Assembly (NCBI RefSeq): GCF_947496195.1
Contig: NZ_CANMBY010000001.1
Location: forward strand, 806,001-870,000
Direction of reading: 5' to 3'
Origin: an uncultured Polaribacter sp.
GTDB taxonomy: Bacteria > Bacteroidota > Bacteroidia > Flavobacteriales > Flavobacteriaceae
Length of the DNA: 64,000 nt
Notes under the pieces: generated by a model
What the model was told of the DNA's origin: nothing
The model's database searches: none
What the model saw: only the letters and a program-made list of their open reading frames with translations
Program-made: the position numbers and the translations under genes
Shown here: one piece after another, positions 36,619 through 44,938 of the stretch
How positions within the stretch are numbered: position 1 is the stretch's first letter
How the letters are laid out: each line of letters opens with the position of its first letter

Positions 36619-37761
36619 ATGCTTTTTAATCAAATTGTAGGTCAAGATCATATAAAAAAACACCTTATAAAGTCAGCAGAAAATGGCAGAATACCTCATG
36701 CTCAATTATTCGTTGGTAAAGAAGGTTGTGGCACTTTACCAATGGCAATTGCTTATGCTCAATTTTTATTGTGTAATTTTTCTAATGATGTAGATGCTTG
36801 TCAAATAAAATGCAATAAGCTTCAGCATCCAGATTTACATTTTGCTTTTCCTGTAACCACAAACGATTCTGTTAAAAAACATCCTGTTAGTAATTTGTTT
36901 TTAGAAGATTGGAGGTCATTTGTGGCAAACCAACCTTATGGAAGTTTATTTAATTGGTTACATCATATAGGTGTAGAAAATAAACAGGGTTTAATTGGTG
37001 TAGATGAAGCTGAAGATGTTGTAAAAAAACTAAAATTAAAAAGTTATGAAGGTGGTTTTAAAGTGATGATTATTTGGATGGCAGAAAAAATGAATATTGC
37101 TGCAGCCAATAAATTATTAAAACTAATAGAAGAGCCCCCAGAAAAAACAGTTTTTATATTGATAACAGAAAACGAAGAGCAGATTATAAACACCATTAAG
37201 TCACGTTGTCAAGCTTTACATTTTCCTGTTTTATCTGAACAAGATATTGCAAATGCTTTGGTTGTAAATCATCAAGTAGATGATAAAAAAGCTGCGCATA
37301 TTGCACATCAGTGTGAAGGTAATTTAAATAAAGCATTACATTTATTATATGAAGACTCTTCTGATTTGGTTTTCGAGGAATGGTTTGTTACTTGGATTAG
37401 AACTGCGTTTAAAGCTAAAGGAAATGCTACTGTTGTAAAACAATTAATTGCTTGGTCTGAGACTATTGCAAAGTCTGGCAGAGAAACACAAAAACGATTT
37501 TTAGAGTACTGTTTACAATTTTTTAGACAAGCGTTATTGTTGAACTATAAGTCTGATCAGCTGGTTTTTATGGAGACAAAAACAGGTTTTAATCTAACTA
37601 AATTTGCACCTTTTGTACATTCAGGAAACATCCTAGAAATTGAAAAAGAACTAAATGAAGCTATGTATCATATAGAAAGAAATGGTAATGCAAAAATTAT
37701 TTTGTTAGACCTTTCTATGAAACTAACTCGTTTTCTGCATAAAAAAGAAGAGAAGGTTTAA
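36619..37761 (+). CDS. holB: DNA polymerase III delta prime subunit (HolB-like)
   Basis: This is a 380-residue clamp-loader ATPase-like protein. It begins LFNQIVGQDHIKKHLIKSA and IPHAQLFVGKEGCGT, where the P-loop is degenerate as expected for delta prime. AAANKLLKLIEEPPEKTVFILIT is the hallmark helix, and SRCQALHFP is the SRC motif. The C-terminal collar domain spans about 250-380. It stands alone between divergent or convergent neighbours. Confidence 0.92.
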   Translation: MLFNQIVGQDHIKKHLIKSAENGRIPHAQLFVGKEGCGTLPMAIAYAQFLLCNFSNDVDACQIKCNKLQHPDLHFAFPVTTNDSVKKHPVSNLFLEDWRSFVANQPYGSLFNWLHHIGVENKQGLIGVDEAEDVVKKLKLKSYEGGFKVMIIWMAEKMNIAAANKLLKLIEEPPEKTVFILITENEEQIINTIKSRCQALHFPVLSEQDIANALVVNHQVDDKKAAHIAHQCEGNLNKALHLLYEDSSDLVFEEWFVTWIRTAFKAKGNATVVKQLIAWSETIAKSGRETQKRFLEYCLQFFRQALLLNYKSDQLVFMETKTGFNLTKFAPFVHSGNILEIEKELNEAMYHIERNGNAKIILLDLSMKLTRFLHKKEEKV

Positions 37762-37771
37762 AAAAATAGCT

Positions 37772-37945
37772 TTACTTTTTCCAAGTTCCTCCATATACAT
37801 AATTTGGATTCCCTTCTTTTACTTTTAAAAGGCACACTTTACATGTAAAAACCCAAGCTTTTGGCAATTTATATTGAATTCTATACATTGTAGAGAAATC
37901 TTTTTCACAAACAGCACAGTATTTTACTCTGGATTTTGTGGCCAT
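37772..37945 (-). CDS. 57-residue CxxC...CxxC zinc-ribbon-like protein
   Basis: This small gene is easily missed. It starts MATKSRVKYCAVCEKDFSTM and ends GGTWKK, with two CxxC pairs (C10/C13 and C35/C38) spaced like a zinc ribbon. The protein is basic and aromatic, which would suit nucleic-acid or ribosome binding. It fills the gap between holB (convergent, 10 bp away) and ribE (same strand, 11 bp upstream), so it is probably co-transcribed with ribE. I know no function for it. Confidence 0.75.
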   Translation of the reverse strand: MATKSRVKYCAVCEKDFSTMYRIQYKLPKAWVFTCKVCLLKVKEGNPNYVYGGTWKK

Positions 37946-37956
37946 TAAATAGATTT

Positions 37957-38541
37957 TTACAAATTTGTTAAACGAGCAACATACTTGCCAATCACATCAA
38001 ATTCTAAATTAATTTTATCTCCAACTTGTAATGTTTTAAAAGTGGTATTCTCCCAAGTGTAAGGAATTATGGCTACAGAAAAACCGTTTTTAGTAGAGTT
38101 TACAACAGTTAAGCTTACTCCATTAACAGTAATAGACCCTTTTTCTATAGTAACATTATTCTTATCAGAATTATATTCAAAAGTATAAACAGTACTTCCG
38201 TTTTCATCTTTAATGTTTGTGCATACTCCTGTTTCATCTACATGACCCTGTACAATATGTCCATCTAACCTATCACCTAATTTCATAGCACGTTCTAGAT
38301 TAACAATATCATTAGTCTTTAAAAGCCCAATATTGGTTTTAACTAAAGTTTCTTTAATGGCAGTTACAGTGTATTCATCATTATTAATAGACACAACAGT
38401 TAAGCAAACTCCATTATGAGCTACACTTTGGTCTATTTTTAATTCGTGAGTAATTGAACTCTTAATAGTTAAATGAAGATTTTCTTGCTCTTTTTCAACA
38501 TTTGTAATAGAGCCAAGTGTTTCTATAATTCCTGTAAACAT
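37957..38541 (-). CDS. ribE: Riboflavin synthase, alpha subunit
   Basis: This enzyme dismutates two 6,7-dimethyl-8-ribityllumazine molecules to riboflavin. Two lumazine-binding repeats are visible: MFTGIIETLG with HNGVCLTVV and LGDRLDGHIVQGHVD (about 1-100), then KGSITVNGVSLTVV with IPYTWENT (about 130-194). It has 194 residues, normal. It is divergent from pdxA, and two -7-like boxes face each other in the gap. Confidence 0.96.
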   Translation of the reverse strand: MFTGIIETLGSITNVEKEQENLHLTIKSSITHELKIDQSVAHNGVCLTVVSINNDEYTVTAIKETLVKTNIGLLKTNDIVNLERAMKLGDRLDGHIVQGHVDETGVCTNIKDENGSTVYTFEYNSDKNNVTIEKGSITVNGVSLTVVNSTKNGFSVAIIPYTWENTTFKTLQVGDKINLEFDVIGKYVARLTNL

Positions 38542-38557
38542 ATCATTAAAAATTAGT

Positions 38558-38579
38558 TACTTTTGTAAGTACAAAAATA
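38558..38579. promoter_or_regulatory. Two overlapping -7-like boxes on opposite strands between ribE and pdxA
   Basis: TACTTTTG at 38558-38565 reads toward pdxA, and TATTTTTG on the minus strand (38579-38572) reads toward ribE. Predicted start points lie within a few bases of each other, so polymerase could occupy only one at a time. No good -33 boxes are visible. Confidence 0.4.
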
Positions 38580-38599
38580 CGCATATTACAAGAGTTACT

Positions 38600-39634
38600 A
38601 TGGATAAAACTGATAAAATAGTTGTAGGGATTTCAATTGGAGATTTAAATGGTATTGGTATTGAAGTAATTTTAAAAGCCTTTCAAGATAAAAGGATGTT
38701 AGAATTCTGCACACCTGTTTTATTTGGGGCAACAAAAGTAGTTTCATATCATAAAAAAGCTTTAAATCTAGAAGTTCCTGTTCATGGAATTACGAATATC
38801 GATCAGATTAATCCAAATAAAATTAATGTTTTAAATATTTGGAAAGAAGAAGTAAAAATTGATTTAGGCAAAGCCACAAAAGAGTCTGGTACATATGCAG
38901 CAAAATCTTTAGAAGCAGCAACAAATCATTTAAAAGAAAACAAGGTTGATGTTTTAATTACTGCACCAATTAATAAAGAAAACATACAGTCTGATTCTTT
39001 TAATTATCCTGGTCACACAGAATATTTAGAAGCAAATTTAGAAGGTAAAAGTTTAATGATTTTGCTTACTGATGAGTTAAGAATAGGATTAATCACTGGT
39101 CATATTCCTATAGCAAAAGTAGCAGAAACCATTACATCAGAGTTGATAAAAGACAAGGTTGATACGATGCATGAATCTTTGAAAAGAGATTTTGGTATTG
39201 TAAAACCAAAAATAGCAGTTTTATCTTTAAATCCACATTGTGGAGATAATGGAGTTATAGGCAAAGAAGATGATGAAATTATTAAACCAACTGTTCAAGA
39301 AATTGCAGCATCAGGTAAATTGGTTTTTGGTCCTTATGCAGCAGATGGTTTTTTTGGTTCTAAAACCTACAAACAATTTGATGGAGTTTTAGCCACTTAT
39401 CATGATCAAGGATTAGCACCTTTTAAAGCGTTGTCTTTTGGTAAAGGAGTTAATTTTACAGCAGGGTTAAATCATGTTAGAACCTCTCCAGATCATGGAA
39501 CAGGGTATGATATTGCAGGAAAAAATTTAGCAAATTCATCATCATTTACAGAGGCTTTATTTACTGCTTTGCAAGTTTTTAATTGTAGAAACGAGTATAA
39601 AGAAATCACTAAAAACCCTCTCCCAATTTCTTAA
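38600..39634 (+). CDS. pdxA: 4-hydroxythreonine-4-phosphate dehydrogenase
   Basis: PdxA oxidises 4-phosphohydroxy-threonine with NAD in pyridoxal-phosphate synthesis. It begins VVGISIGDLNGIGIEVILKA. Zinc-binding histidines lie in NYPGHTEYL, ATYHDQGLAPFK and TSPDHGTGYD. It has 344 residues, normal. The presence of pdxA points to the DXP-dependent B6 route. Confidence 0.95.
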   Translation: MDKTDKIVVGISIGDLNGIGIEVILKAFQDKRMLEFCTPVLFGATKVVSYHKKALNLEVPVHGITNIDQINPNKINVLNIWKEEVKIDLGKATKESGTYAAKSLEAATNHLKENKVDVLITAPINKENIQSDSFNYPGHTEYLEANLEGKSLMILLTDELRIGLITGHIPIAKVAETITSELIKDKVDTMHESLKRDFGIVKPKIAVLSLNPHCGDNGVIGKEDDEIIKPTVQEIAASGKLVFGPYAADGFFGSKTYKQFDGVLATYHDQGLAPFKALSFGKGVNFTAGLNHVRTSPDHGTGYDIAGKNLANSSSFTEALFTALQVFNCRNEYKEITKNPLPIS

Positions 39635-39666
39635 AAAAGAAAGATTTCTATTTTTTAAAAGAAAAT

Positions 39667-39696
39667 ATTGTAGAAAAACATTTTTTTGTATCTTTG
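39667..39696 (+). promoter_or_regulatory. Promoter of the DUF177-rpmF operon
   Basis: TATCTTTG at 39689-39696 is a consensus -7 box. ATTG at 39667-39670, 18 nt upstream, is a near-consensus -33. The predicted leader is about 18 nt. Confidence 0.6.
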
Positions 39697-39718
39697 CACG
39701 CTCAATTCATGATTGATA

Positions 39719-40255
39719 ATGAAAGACTTGAAACAATACAACATACAGTTTGTAGGATTAAAAGAAGGTATTCATTTATTTAATTACAAAATTGAGAACA
39801 AGTTCTTTGACGCATTTAATTATAATGAGTTTGAATCATCAGATGTAAATATAGATTTACATTTTACAAAAAAAAGTACTTTAATAGAGTTAGTTTTTGA
39901 AGCTAATGGTACAGTAGAAGTGCCTTGTGATATTACAAACGAGTTATACCATCAAAAAATTGAAGCAACCTTACCAATTGTGGTTAAGTTTGGTCCAGAA
40001 TATAATGATGATAATGAAGAAATTTTAATTCTGCCTCATGAAGCGTATGAATTAAATGTTGCTCAATTTATTTATGAAATGATTGTTTTGGCAATTCCAA
40101 CAAAAAGAATTCATCCAGATGTAGAAAATGGAACAATGCAATCAGAAATTCTAAATAAATTAGAAGAATTAGAAGTTAAAGAGACAAAAGAAGTAGAAAA
40201 TATAGACCCTAGATGGGATAAATTAAAGAATTTAATAACAGAAAAAAAGACATAA
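39719..40255 (+). CDS. DUF177 (YceD-like) protein, large-subunit rRNA accumulation factor family
   Basis: This is a 178-residue protein from the ATG at 39719. It has the DUF177 layout of an N-terminal beta domain, a conserved VPCDIT segment (a cysteine of the family metal-site motif) and an acidic [17 protein letters not shown] helix. In many bacteria this gene sits directly before rpmF, as here with a 1-bp gap, and the family is linked to 23S rRNA accumulation. That context makes the assignment firm although the sequence is divergent. Confidence 0.88.
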   Translation: MKDLKQYNIQFVGLKEGIHLFNYKIENKFFDAFNYNEFESSDVNIDLHFTKKSTLIELVFEANGTVEVPCDITNELYHQKIEATLPIVVKFGPEYNDDNEEILILPHEAYELNVAQFIYEMIVLAIPTKRIHPDVENGTMQSEILNKLEELEVKETKEVENIDPRWDKLKNLITEKKT

Positions 40256-40256
40256 A

Positions 40257-40451
40257 ATGGCACATCCTAAAAGAAAAATATCTAAAACAAGAAGAGATAA
40301 AAGGAGAACTCATTATAAAGCATCAGCTCAGCAAATTGCTACAGACCCAACAACTGGAGAAGCTCATTTATATCATAGAGCTCACTGGCACGAAGGTAAA
40401 TTATACTACAGAGGTCAAGTTGTTTTAGAATCTGCAGCTGCAGAAGCTTAA
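40257..40451 (+). CDS. rpmF: 50S ribosomal protein L32
   Basis: This 64-residue protein begins [19 protein letters not shown], the standard L32 start. It has no cysteines, so it is the zinc-independent form. The operon with DUF177 and its terminator is the usual arrangement. Confidence 0.97.
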   Translation: MAHPKRKISKTRRDKRRTHYKASAQQIATDPTTGEAHLYHRAHWHEGKLYYRGQVVLESAAAEA

Positions 40452-40474
40452 AAAATACTAAATTTAGATTTTTG

Positions 40475-40502
40475 AAAAACCCTCAATTTTGAGGGTTTTT
40501 TT
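40475..40502 (+). terminator. Terminator of DUF177-rpmF
   Basis: The stem AAACCCTCAA pairs with TTGAGGGTTT around a short loop, followed by T residues. Confidence 0.9.
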
Positions 40503-40518
40503 ACGTTTTATGATAAAA

Positions 40519-40580
40519 TTTGACCGTTTATAGTTACATTTCATCAAAAATGTAAAATATTTCCATTATTTTTGACCGTT
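40519..40580 (+). promoter_or_regulatory. Nested repeats upstream of fabH
   Basis: The 10-mer TTTGACCGTT occurs at 40519-40528 and again at 40571-40580. Between them is a perfect 8-bp inverted repeat, TTACATTT / AAATGTAA, at 40534-40555. The second 10-mer overlaps a consensus -7 box, TATTTTTG (40567-40574). This arrangement suggests a promoter with an operator, or two tandem promoters, for the fabH-accB-accC genes. Confidence 0.5.
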
Positions 40581-40607
40581 CTAAACTTTAGAAATTAAAC
40601 CATTATT

Positions 40608-41603
40608 ATGACAAAAATCACTGCAGCAATCACAGCAGTTGGCAAATATGTTCCAGAATATGTTCTAACAAATAAAGAGTTAGAAACCTTTGTAGACACC
40701 AATGATGAGTGGATAACCACAAGAACAGGTATAAAGGAAAGAAGAATATTAAAAGGCGAAGGTTTAGGTACTTCTTATATGGCCATAAAAGCCGCAGAAG
40801 ATTTATTAAAAAAGTCAAATACTAATCCAGAAGAAATAGATATGGTAATTGTTGCAACTGCAACACCAGATTTACCAGTAGCTGCAACAGCAGCTTATAC
40901 AGCTTCTAAAATAGGAGCTATAAATGCTTTTTCTTATGATTTACAAGCAGCTTGTTCTAGTTTTTTATATGGTATGTCTACAGCTTCTAGTTATATAGAA
41001 TCTGGTAGATATAAAAAAGTGTTACTTATAGGTGCAGATAAGATGTCTTCAATAATTGATTATAAAGACAGAGCAACTTGTATTATTTTTGGAGATGGAG
41101 CTGGAGCTGCCTTATTTGAGCCAAATAATGACGGTTTAGGTTTGCAAGATGAGTTTTTAAGAAGTGATGGGATAGGAAGAGACTTCTTAAGAATAGAAGC
41201 TGGTGGTTCTATTTTGCCTCCAACTTTAGATACAGTTAAAGAGGGTAAACATTTTGTTCATCAAGAAGGTAAAACAGTATTTAAGTATGCTGTTTCTAAT
41301 ATGGCAGATGTATCTGAAAAAATGTTAACAAGAAATAACTTAACAGAAGAAGATATTCAATGGTTAGTGCCACACCAAGCAAATAAAAGAATTATTGAAG
41401 CAACAGCGAAAAGAGTAGGTGTTGGGCCAAATAAAGTAATGATGAATATTCATAAATATGGTAATACAACATCAGCAACTTTACCTCTTTTATTAGCAGA
41501 CTATGAAAAAGAATTGAAAAAAGGAGATAATTTAATTTTTGCCGCTTTTGGTGGTGGTTTCACTTGGGGAGCTATCTATTTAAAATGGGCATACAATTCA
41601 TAA
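40608..41603 (+). CDS. fabH: Beta-ketoacyl-ACP synthase III
   Basis: FabH condenses a primer acyl-CoA with malonyl-ACP to start fatty-acid synthesis. The catalytic triad is visible: C116 (QAACSSFLYG), H256 (VPHQANKR) and N286 (HKYGNTTSA). It has 331 residues, normal. With accB and accC following, the three genes supply malonyl-CoA and use it. Confidence 0.95.
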   Translation: MTKITAAITAVGKYVPEYVLTNKELETFVDTNDEWITTRTGIKERRILKGEGLGTSYMAIKAAEDLLKKSNTNPEEIDMVIVATATPDLPVAATAAYTASKIGAINAFSYDLQAACSSFLYGMSTASSYIESGRYKKVLLIGADKMSSIIDYKDRATCIIFGDGAGAALFEPNNDGLGLQDEFLRSDGIGRDFLRIEAGGSILPPTLDTVKEGKHFVHQEGKTVFKYAVSNMADVSEKMLTRNNLTEEDIQWLVPHQANKRIIEATAKRVGVGPNKVMMNIHKYGNTTSATLPLLLADYEKELKKGDNLIFAAFGGGFTWGAIYLKWAYNS

Positions 41604-41627
41604 ATAAACAACTAAACAATAAGAAAA

Positions 41628-42116
41628 ATGGATATTAAAGAAATTCAAAATCTTATAAAATTTGTAGCAAAATCTGGCGCAAGCGAGGTAAAGTTAGAAA
41701 TGGAAGATGTGAAATTAACAATTAGAACAGGCTCAGGTAAAACAGAAACAACTATTCTACAAGCTTCTCCTGTAGCAAGTATGCCTCAAGTACAGGCAGC
41801 ACCAGCTCCTGTTGCTCAACAGCCAGCAGCTGAGCCAGCAGCTCCTGTAAAAAATGATGCTAATGACGATGCTAATTACGTTACTGTAAAATCGCCAATT
41901 ATTGGAACATTTTATAGAAAACCTGCTCCAGATAAACCAAATTTTGTTGAAGTTGGTTCAGACATTTCTGCTGGAGATACAGTTTGTGTTATTGAAGCTA
42001 TGAAATTATTTAATGAGATAGAATCTGAAGTTTCTGGTAAAATTGTAAAAGTTTTAGTTGATGATTCTTCACCAGTTGAGTTTGATCAACCTCTATTTTT
42101 AGTAGATCCATCTTAA
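41628..42116 (+). CDS. accB: Biotin carboxyl carrier protein of acetyl-CoA carboxylase
   Basis: This is a 162-residue protein. An N-terminal assembly segment (about 1-40), an Ala/Pro/Gln-rich linker (about 45-80) and the biotinyl domain with K126 in EAMKLFNE are visible. The motif is AMKL where many have AMKM, a common variant. It is 24 bp after fabH. Confidence 0.95.
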   Translation: MDIKEIQNLIKFVAKSGASEVKLEMEDVKLTIRTGSGKTETTILQASPVASMPQVQAAPAPVAQQPAAEPAAPVKNDANDDANYVTVKSPIIGTFYRKPAPDKPNFVEVGSDISAGDTVCVIEAMKLFNEIESEVSGKIVKVLVDDSSPVEFDQPLFLVDPS

Positions 42117-42188
42117 TTTTAGATTATTAGATTTTTAGTAATAAAATATCTAGCAATTAAGTAGTTAAAATAATCAAAATTCTAAAAG

Positions 42189-43529
42189 ATGTTTAAAAAA
42201 ATATTAATTGCCAACAGAGGAGAAATAGCTCTACGTGTTATTAGAACCTGTAAAGAAATGGGTATAAAAACTGTTGCTGTTTACTCTAAGGCAGATGCTG
42301 AAAGTTTGCATGTTAGGTTTGCTGATGAAGCAGTTTGTATTGGACCTGCACCAAGTAGTGAATCTTACTTAAAAATGGCAAATATTATTGCAGCAGCAGA
42401 AATTACAAATGCAGATGCAATTCATCCTGGATATGGTTTTTTATCTGAAAATGCTAAATTTTCTACTCTGTGTGAAGAACACGATATTAAATTCATAGGT
42501 GCTACAGGTAAAATGATAGATCAGATGGGAGATAAGGCTAATGCTAAAGCTACAATGAAAGCTGCAGGCGTGCCATGTGTTCCTGGTTCAGATGGTGTAA
42601 TCACTGACTTTGAAGAATGTAAAAAAGTTGCATTAGAGACTGGTTATCCAGTAATGTTAAAAGCTTCTGCAGGTGGTGGAGGTAAAGGAATGCGTGCTGT
42701 TTGGAAAGAAGAAGATTTAAAAGATGCATGGGATTCTGCAAGACAAGAGAGTAAAGCTGCTTTTGGAAATAACGATATGTATATGGAAAAGCTTATTGAA
42801 GAGCCAAGACATATAGAAATACAAATCGTTGGAGATGCATATGGTAAAGCATGTCATTTGTCTGAAAGAGATTGTTCTGTACAAAGACGTCATCAAAAAC
42901 TAACAGAAGAAACTCCATCTCCATTTATGACAGATGAGTTAAGAGAAGCTATGGGTAATGCAGCTGTTAAAGCAGCAGAATTCATAAAATATGAAGGAGC
43001 AGGGACTGTTGAGTTTTTAGTAGATAAGCATAGAAATTTCTACTTTATGGAGATGAATACTCGTATTCAAGTAGAGCATCCAATAACAGAAGAAGTTGTA
43101 AACTACGACTTAATTCGTGAACAAATATTAGTTGCTGCTGGAGTGCCAATTTCAGGTAAAAACTATTATCCACAATTACATTCAATTGAGTGTAGAATTA
43201 ATGCAGAAGATCCTCATAATAACTTTAGACCTGCACCAGGTAAAGTAACATCATTTCATGCACCTGGAGGTCATGGAGTAAGAATGGATACTCATGTGTA
43301 TGCAGGTTATATGATTCCACCAAATTACGATTCTATGATCGCTAAATTAATTGTAACAGCTCAAACTAGAGAAGAAGCAATTAATAAAATGAAGAGAGCT
43401 TTAGATGAGTTTATTATTGAAGGAATTAAGACAACAATACCATTTCATAGACAATTAATGGATCATCCAGATTATGTTTCTGGTAATTATACCACAAAAT
43501 TTATGGAAGATTTTAAAATGGAGTCTTAA
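42189..43529 (+). CDS. accC: Acetyl-CoA carboxylase, biotin carboxylase subunit
   Basis: This is a 446-residue ATP-grasp enzyme that carboxylates the biotin on AccB. It shows [30 protein letters not shown], the glycine-rich ATP loop ([11 protein letters not shown]), [25 protein letters not shown] and RINAEDP. It is 72 bp after accB, with AT-rich sequence between, and ends at a terminator. Confidence 0.97.
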   Translation: MFKKILIANRGEIALRVIRTCKEMGIKTVAVYSKADAESLHVRFADEAVCIGPAPSSESYLKMANIIAAAEITNADAIHPGYGFLSENAKFSTLCEEHDIKFIGATGKMIDQMGDKANAKATMKAAGVPCVPGSDGVITDFEECKKVALETGYPVMLKASAGGGGKGMRAVWKEEDLKDAWDSARQESKAAFGNNDMYMEKLIEEPRHIEIQIVGDAYGKACHLSERDCSVQRRHQKLTEETPSPFMTDELREAMGNAAVKAAEFIKYEGAGTVEFLVDKHRNFYFMEMNTRIQVEHPITEEVVNYDLIREQILVAAGVPISGKNYYPQLHSIECRINAEDPHNNFRPAPGKVTSFHAPGGHGVRMDTHVYAGYMIPPNYDSMIAKLIVTAQTREEAINKMKRALDEFIIEGIKTTIPFHRQLMDHPDYVSGNYTTKFMEDFKMES

Positions 43530-43553
43530 AGAGATACCACATATAATTTTATT

Positions 43554-43592
43554 AAAAAATAGAGAATACATGTATTATTCTCTATTTTTTTT
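43554..43592 (+). terminator. Terminator of fabH-accB-accC
   Basis: The stem AAATAGAGAATA pairs with TATTCTCTATTT around CATGTAT, followed by a T run. Confidence 0.8.
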
Positions 43593-43617
43593 ATATTTAT
43601 AATTAAATTATCATTTA

Positions 43618-44067
43618 ATGAAAATTGATGGAATAGATAAAATAATCATAAGAAGATTAGTTAAAGATGCCAGAACTCCTGTTTTAAGTATTGCTAGAGA
43701 AGTAGGTATATCTGGTGCAGCTATTCATCAAAGATTAAGAAAATTAGAAAAATCAAAACTAATAGACGGCTATAAAATGGTCATTAATCCTAAGGCTTTA
43801 GGATATACAACTGCAGCTTTTATTGGTATTTTTTTAGATTCTTCAAGTTTGTATTCTTCAGCTATAAAAAGATTAAAAGAAATTCCCGAAGTTGTAGAAA
43901 GTTATTATACAACAGGTAATTATGCAATTTTTGTAAAAATTCTATGTAAAAATAACGAAGATTTAATGCATCTTTTAAATAGAGATATACAAGGTATTAA
44001 AGGTGTTTCTAGAACAGAAACATTTATATCTTTAGATCAGCAAATTGATAGACAAATTAGCATATAG
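43618..44067 (+). CDS. Lrp/AsnC family transcriptional regulator
   Basis: This is a 149-residue protein. An N-terminal winged helix-turn-helix (about 4-55, ARTPVLSIAREVGISGAAIHQRLRKLEK) is followed by the RAM/ActD effector domain (about 65-145, TTAAFIGIFLD, ESYYTTGNYAIFVKI). The family binds amino acids and regulates metabolic genes. There is no adjacent obvious target; fabH-accB-accC lies just upstream, but a terminator intervenes. Confidence 0.93.
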   Translation: MKIDGIDKIIIRRLVKDARTPVLSIAREVGISGAAIHQRLRKLEKSKLIDGYKMVINPKALGYTTAAFIGIFLDSSSLYSSAIKRLKEIPEVVESYYTTGNYAIFVKILCKNNEDLMHLLNRDIQGIKGVSRTETFISLDQQIDRQISI

Positions 44068-44182
44068 TTAATTATCTATTAATTTAAACGACTTAAAGCT
44101 CTAATGTTACCATTTATCAAATAAAAATTAGATTTTTAATTTAAAATTCTCATATTTGAAGTTAAATTTCCCCAACATAAAA

Positions 44183-44587
44183 ATGAAAGCACTTTCAATT
44201 CTTTTAGTTGAAGACGATGAAATAATAAGATTAAAGTTTAAAAAGGTTTGTAAAAACCTTAAAGCTAATCATAGTGTTGTTGAAGCAGAAAATGGAGAAA
44301 AAGGTTTAGCTGTTTTAGCAAATCATCATTTTGATTTAATTATTTCTGATTTAAAAATGCCTGTCATGAATGGTATTACATTTATTAAAAATGTAAAAAA
44401 AGATGACAGATTTAAAAAAATCCCTTTGGTAGTAATGACAACTTCTGAAGAAGAAGAAGATATGCAACAGTGTAATAATTTATGTGTTGATGGGTATTTT
44501 CTAAAATCTTTAAACTTTAAAAAATACGAACAAGAGGTCATTTCTATTTTAGACTATTGGAGCACGAAAGAAAAAGTAATTTCTTAA
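44183..44587 (+). CDS. Stand-alone CheY-like response regulator
   Basis: This is a 134-residue receiver domain from the ATG at 44183. The phosphorylation site D56 (IISDLKMP), the acidic pair D11/D12 (VEDDE), the Thr switch (MTTS, 86-87) and K108 (YFLKSL) are all in place. It has no output domain. It is followed by an Hpt protein 12 bp downstream and a LytTR regulator, so it is probably the first receiver of a phosphorelay. No histidine kinase is nearby. Confidence 0.92.
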   Translation: MKALSILLVEDDEIIRLKFKKVCKNLKANHSVVEAENGEKGLAVLANHHFDLIISDLKMPVMNGITFIKNVKKDDRFKKIPLVVMTTSEEEEDMQQCNNLCVDGYFLKSLNFKKYEQEVISILDYWSTKEKVIS

Positions 44588-44599
44588 ATTTATTTTTTT

Positions 44600-44914
44600 A
44601 TGGAGAAACCTAATATGCAAGTTATTGAGGAGATTTCTGGTAATGATGAAGATTTTAAAAAAAACTTATTAGAAATAATTAAAAAAGAATTTTCTAAAGA
44701 GTTTGAAAACTATAATCATAGCTATCTTAAGAAAGATTTTGAAGAAGCATCTGAGTGTGTGCACAAGTTAAAACATAAAATTTCTCTTTTAGGTTTTAAA
44801 GAAGAATTACAAAAAGCAGCTTTATTTGAGAAAGAAGTAAAGAAAGGTAATTTAGAATTACATGAAAATTTTATTGATACTTTAAACAAAATTAATGTAT
44901 ATTTATACGATTAG
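44600..44914 (+). CDS. Histidine phosphotransfer (Hpt) domain protein
   Basis: This 104-residue helical protein has the Hpt signature H55-x-x-K58 in VHKLKHKISLLG, so H55 is the likely phosphate carrier. It would shuttle phosphate between the receiver upstream and the LytTR regulator downstream. Spacing is 12 bp and 24 bp, consistent with one operon. Confidence 0.88.
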   Translation: MEKPNMQVIEEISGNDEDFKKNLLEIIKKEFSKEFENYNHSYLKKDFEEASECVHKLKHKISLLGFKEELQKAALFEKEVKKGNLELHENFIDTLNKINVYLYD

Positions 44915-44938
44915 TAACCTAAAGAGTATATTTAAGTA

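Noticed and set aside
36721-36750. Inactivated holB because the P-loop is degenerate
   Set aside because: GKEGCGTLP lacks the normal GKT, but delta prime subunits are known to lack ATPase activity, so this is expected.
40630-40818. 62-codon antisense frame in fabH
   Set aside because: Antisense to strongly conserved fabH sequence, with a low-complexity Leu-rich translation and no promoter or start context.
44326-44541. 71-codon antisense frame across the response regulator gene
   Set aside because: It runs opposite to a conserved receiver domain and has no supporting signal.
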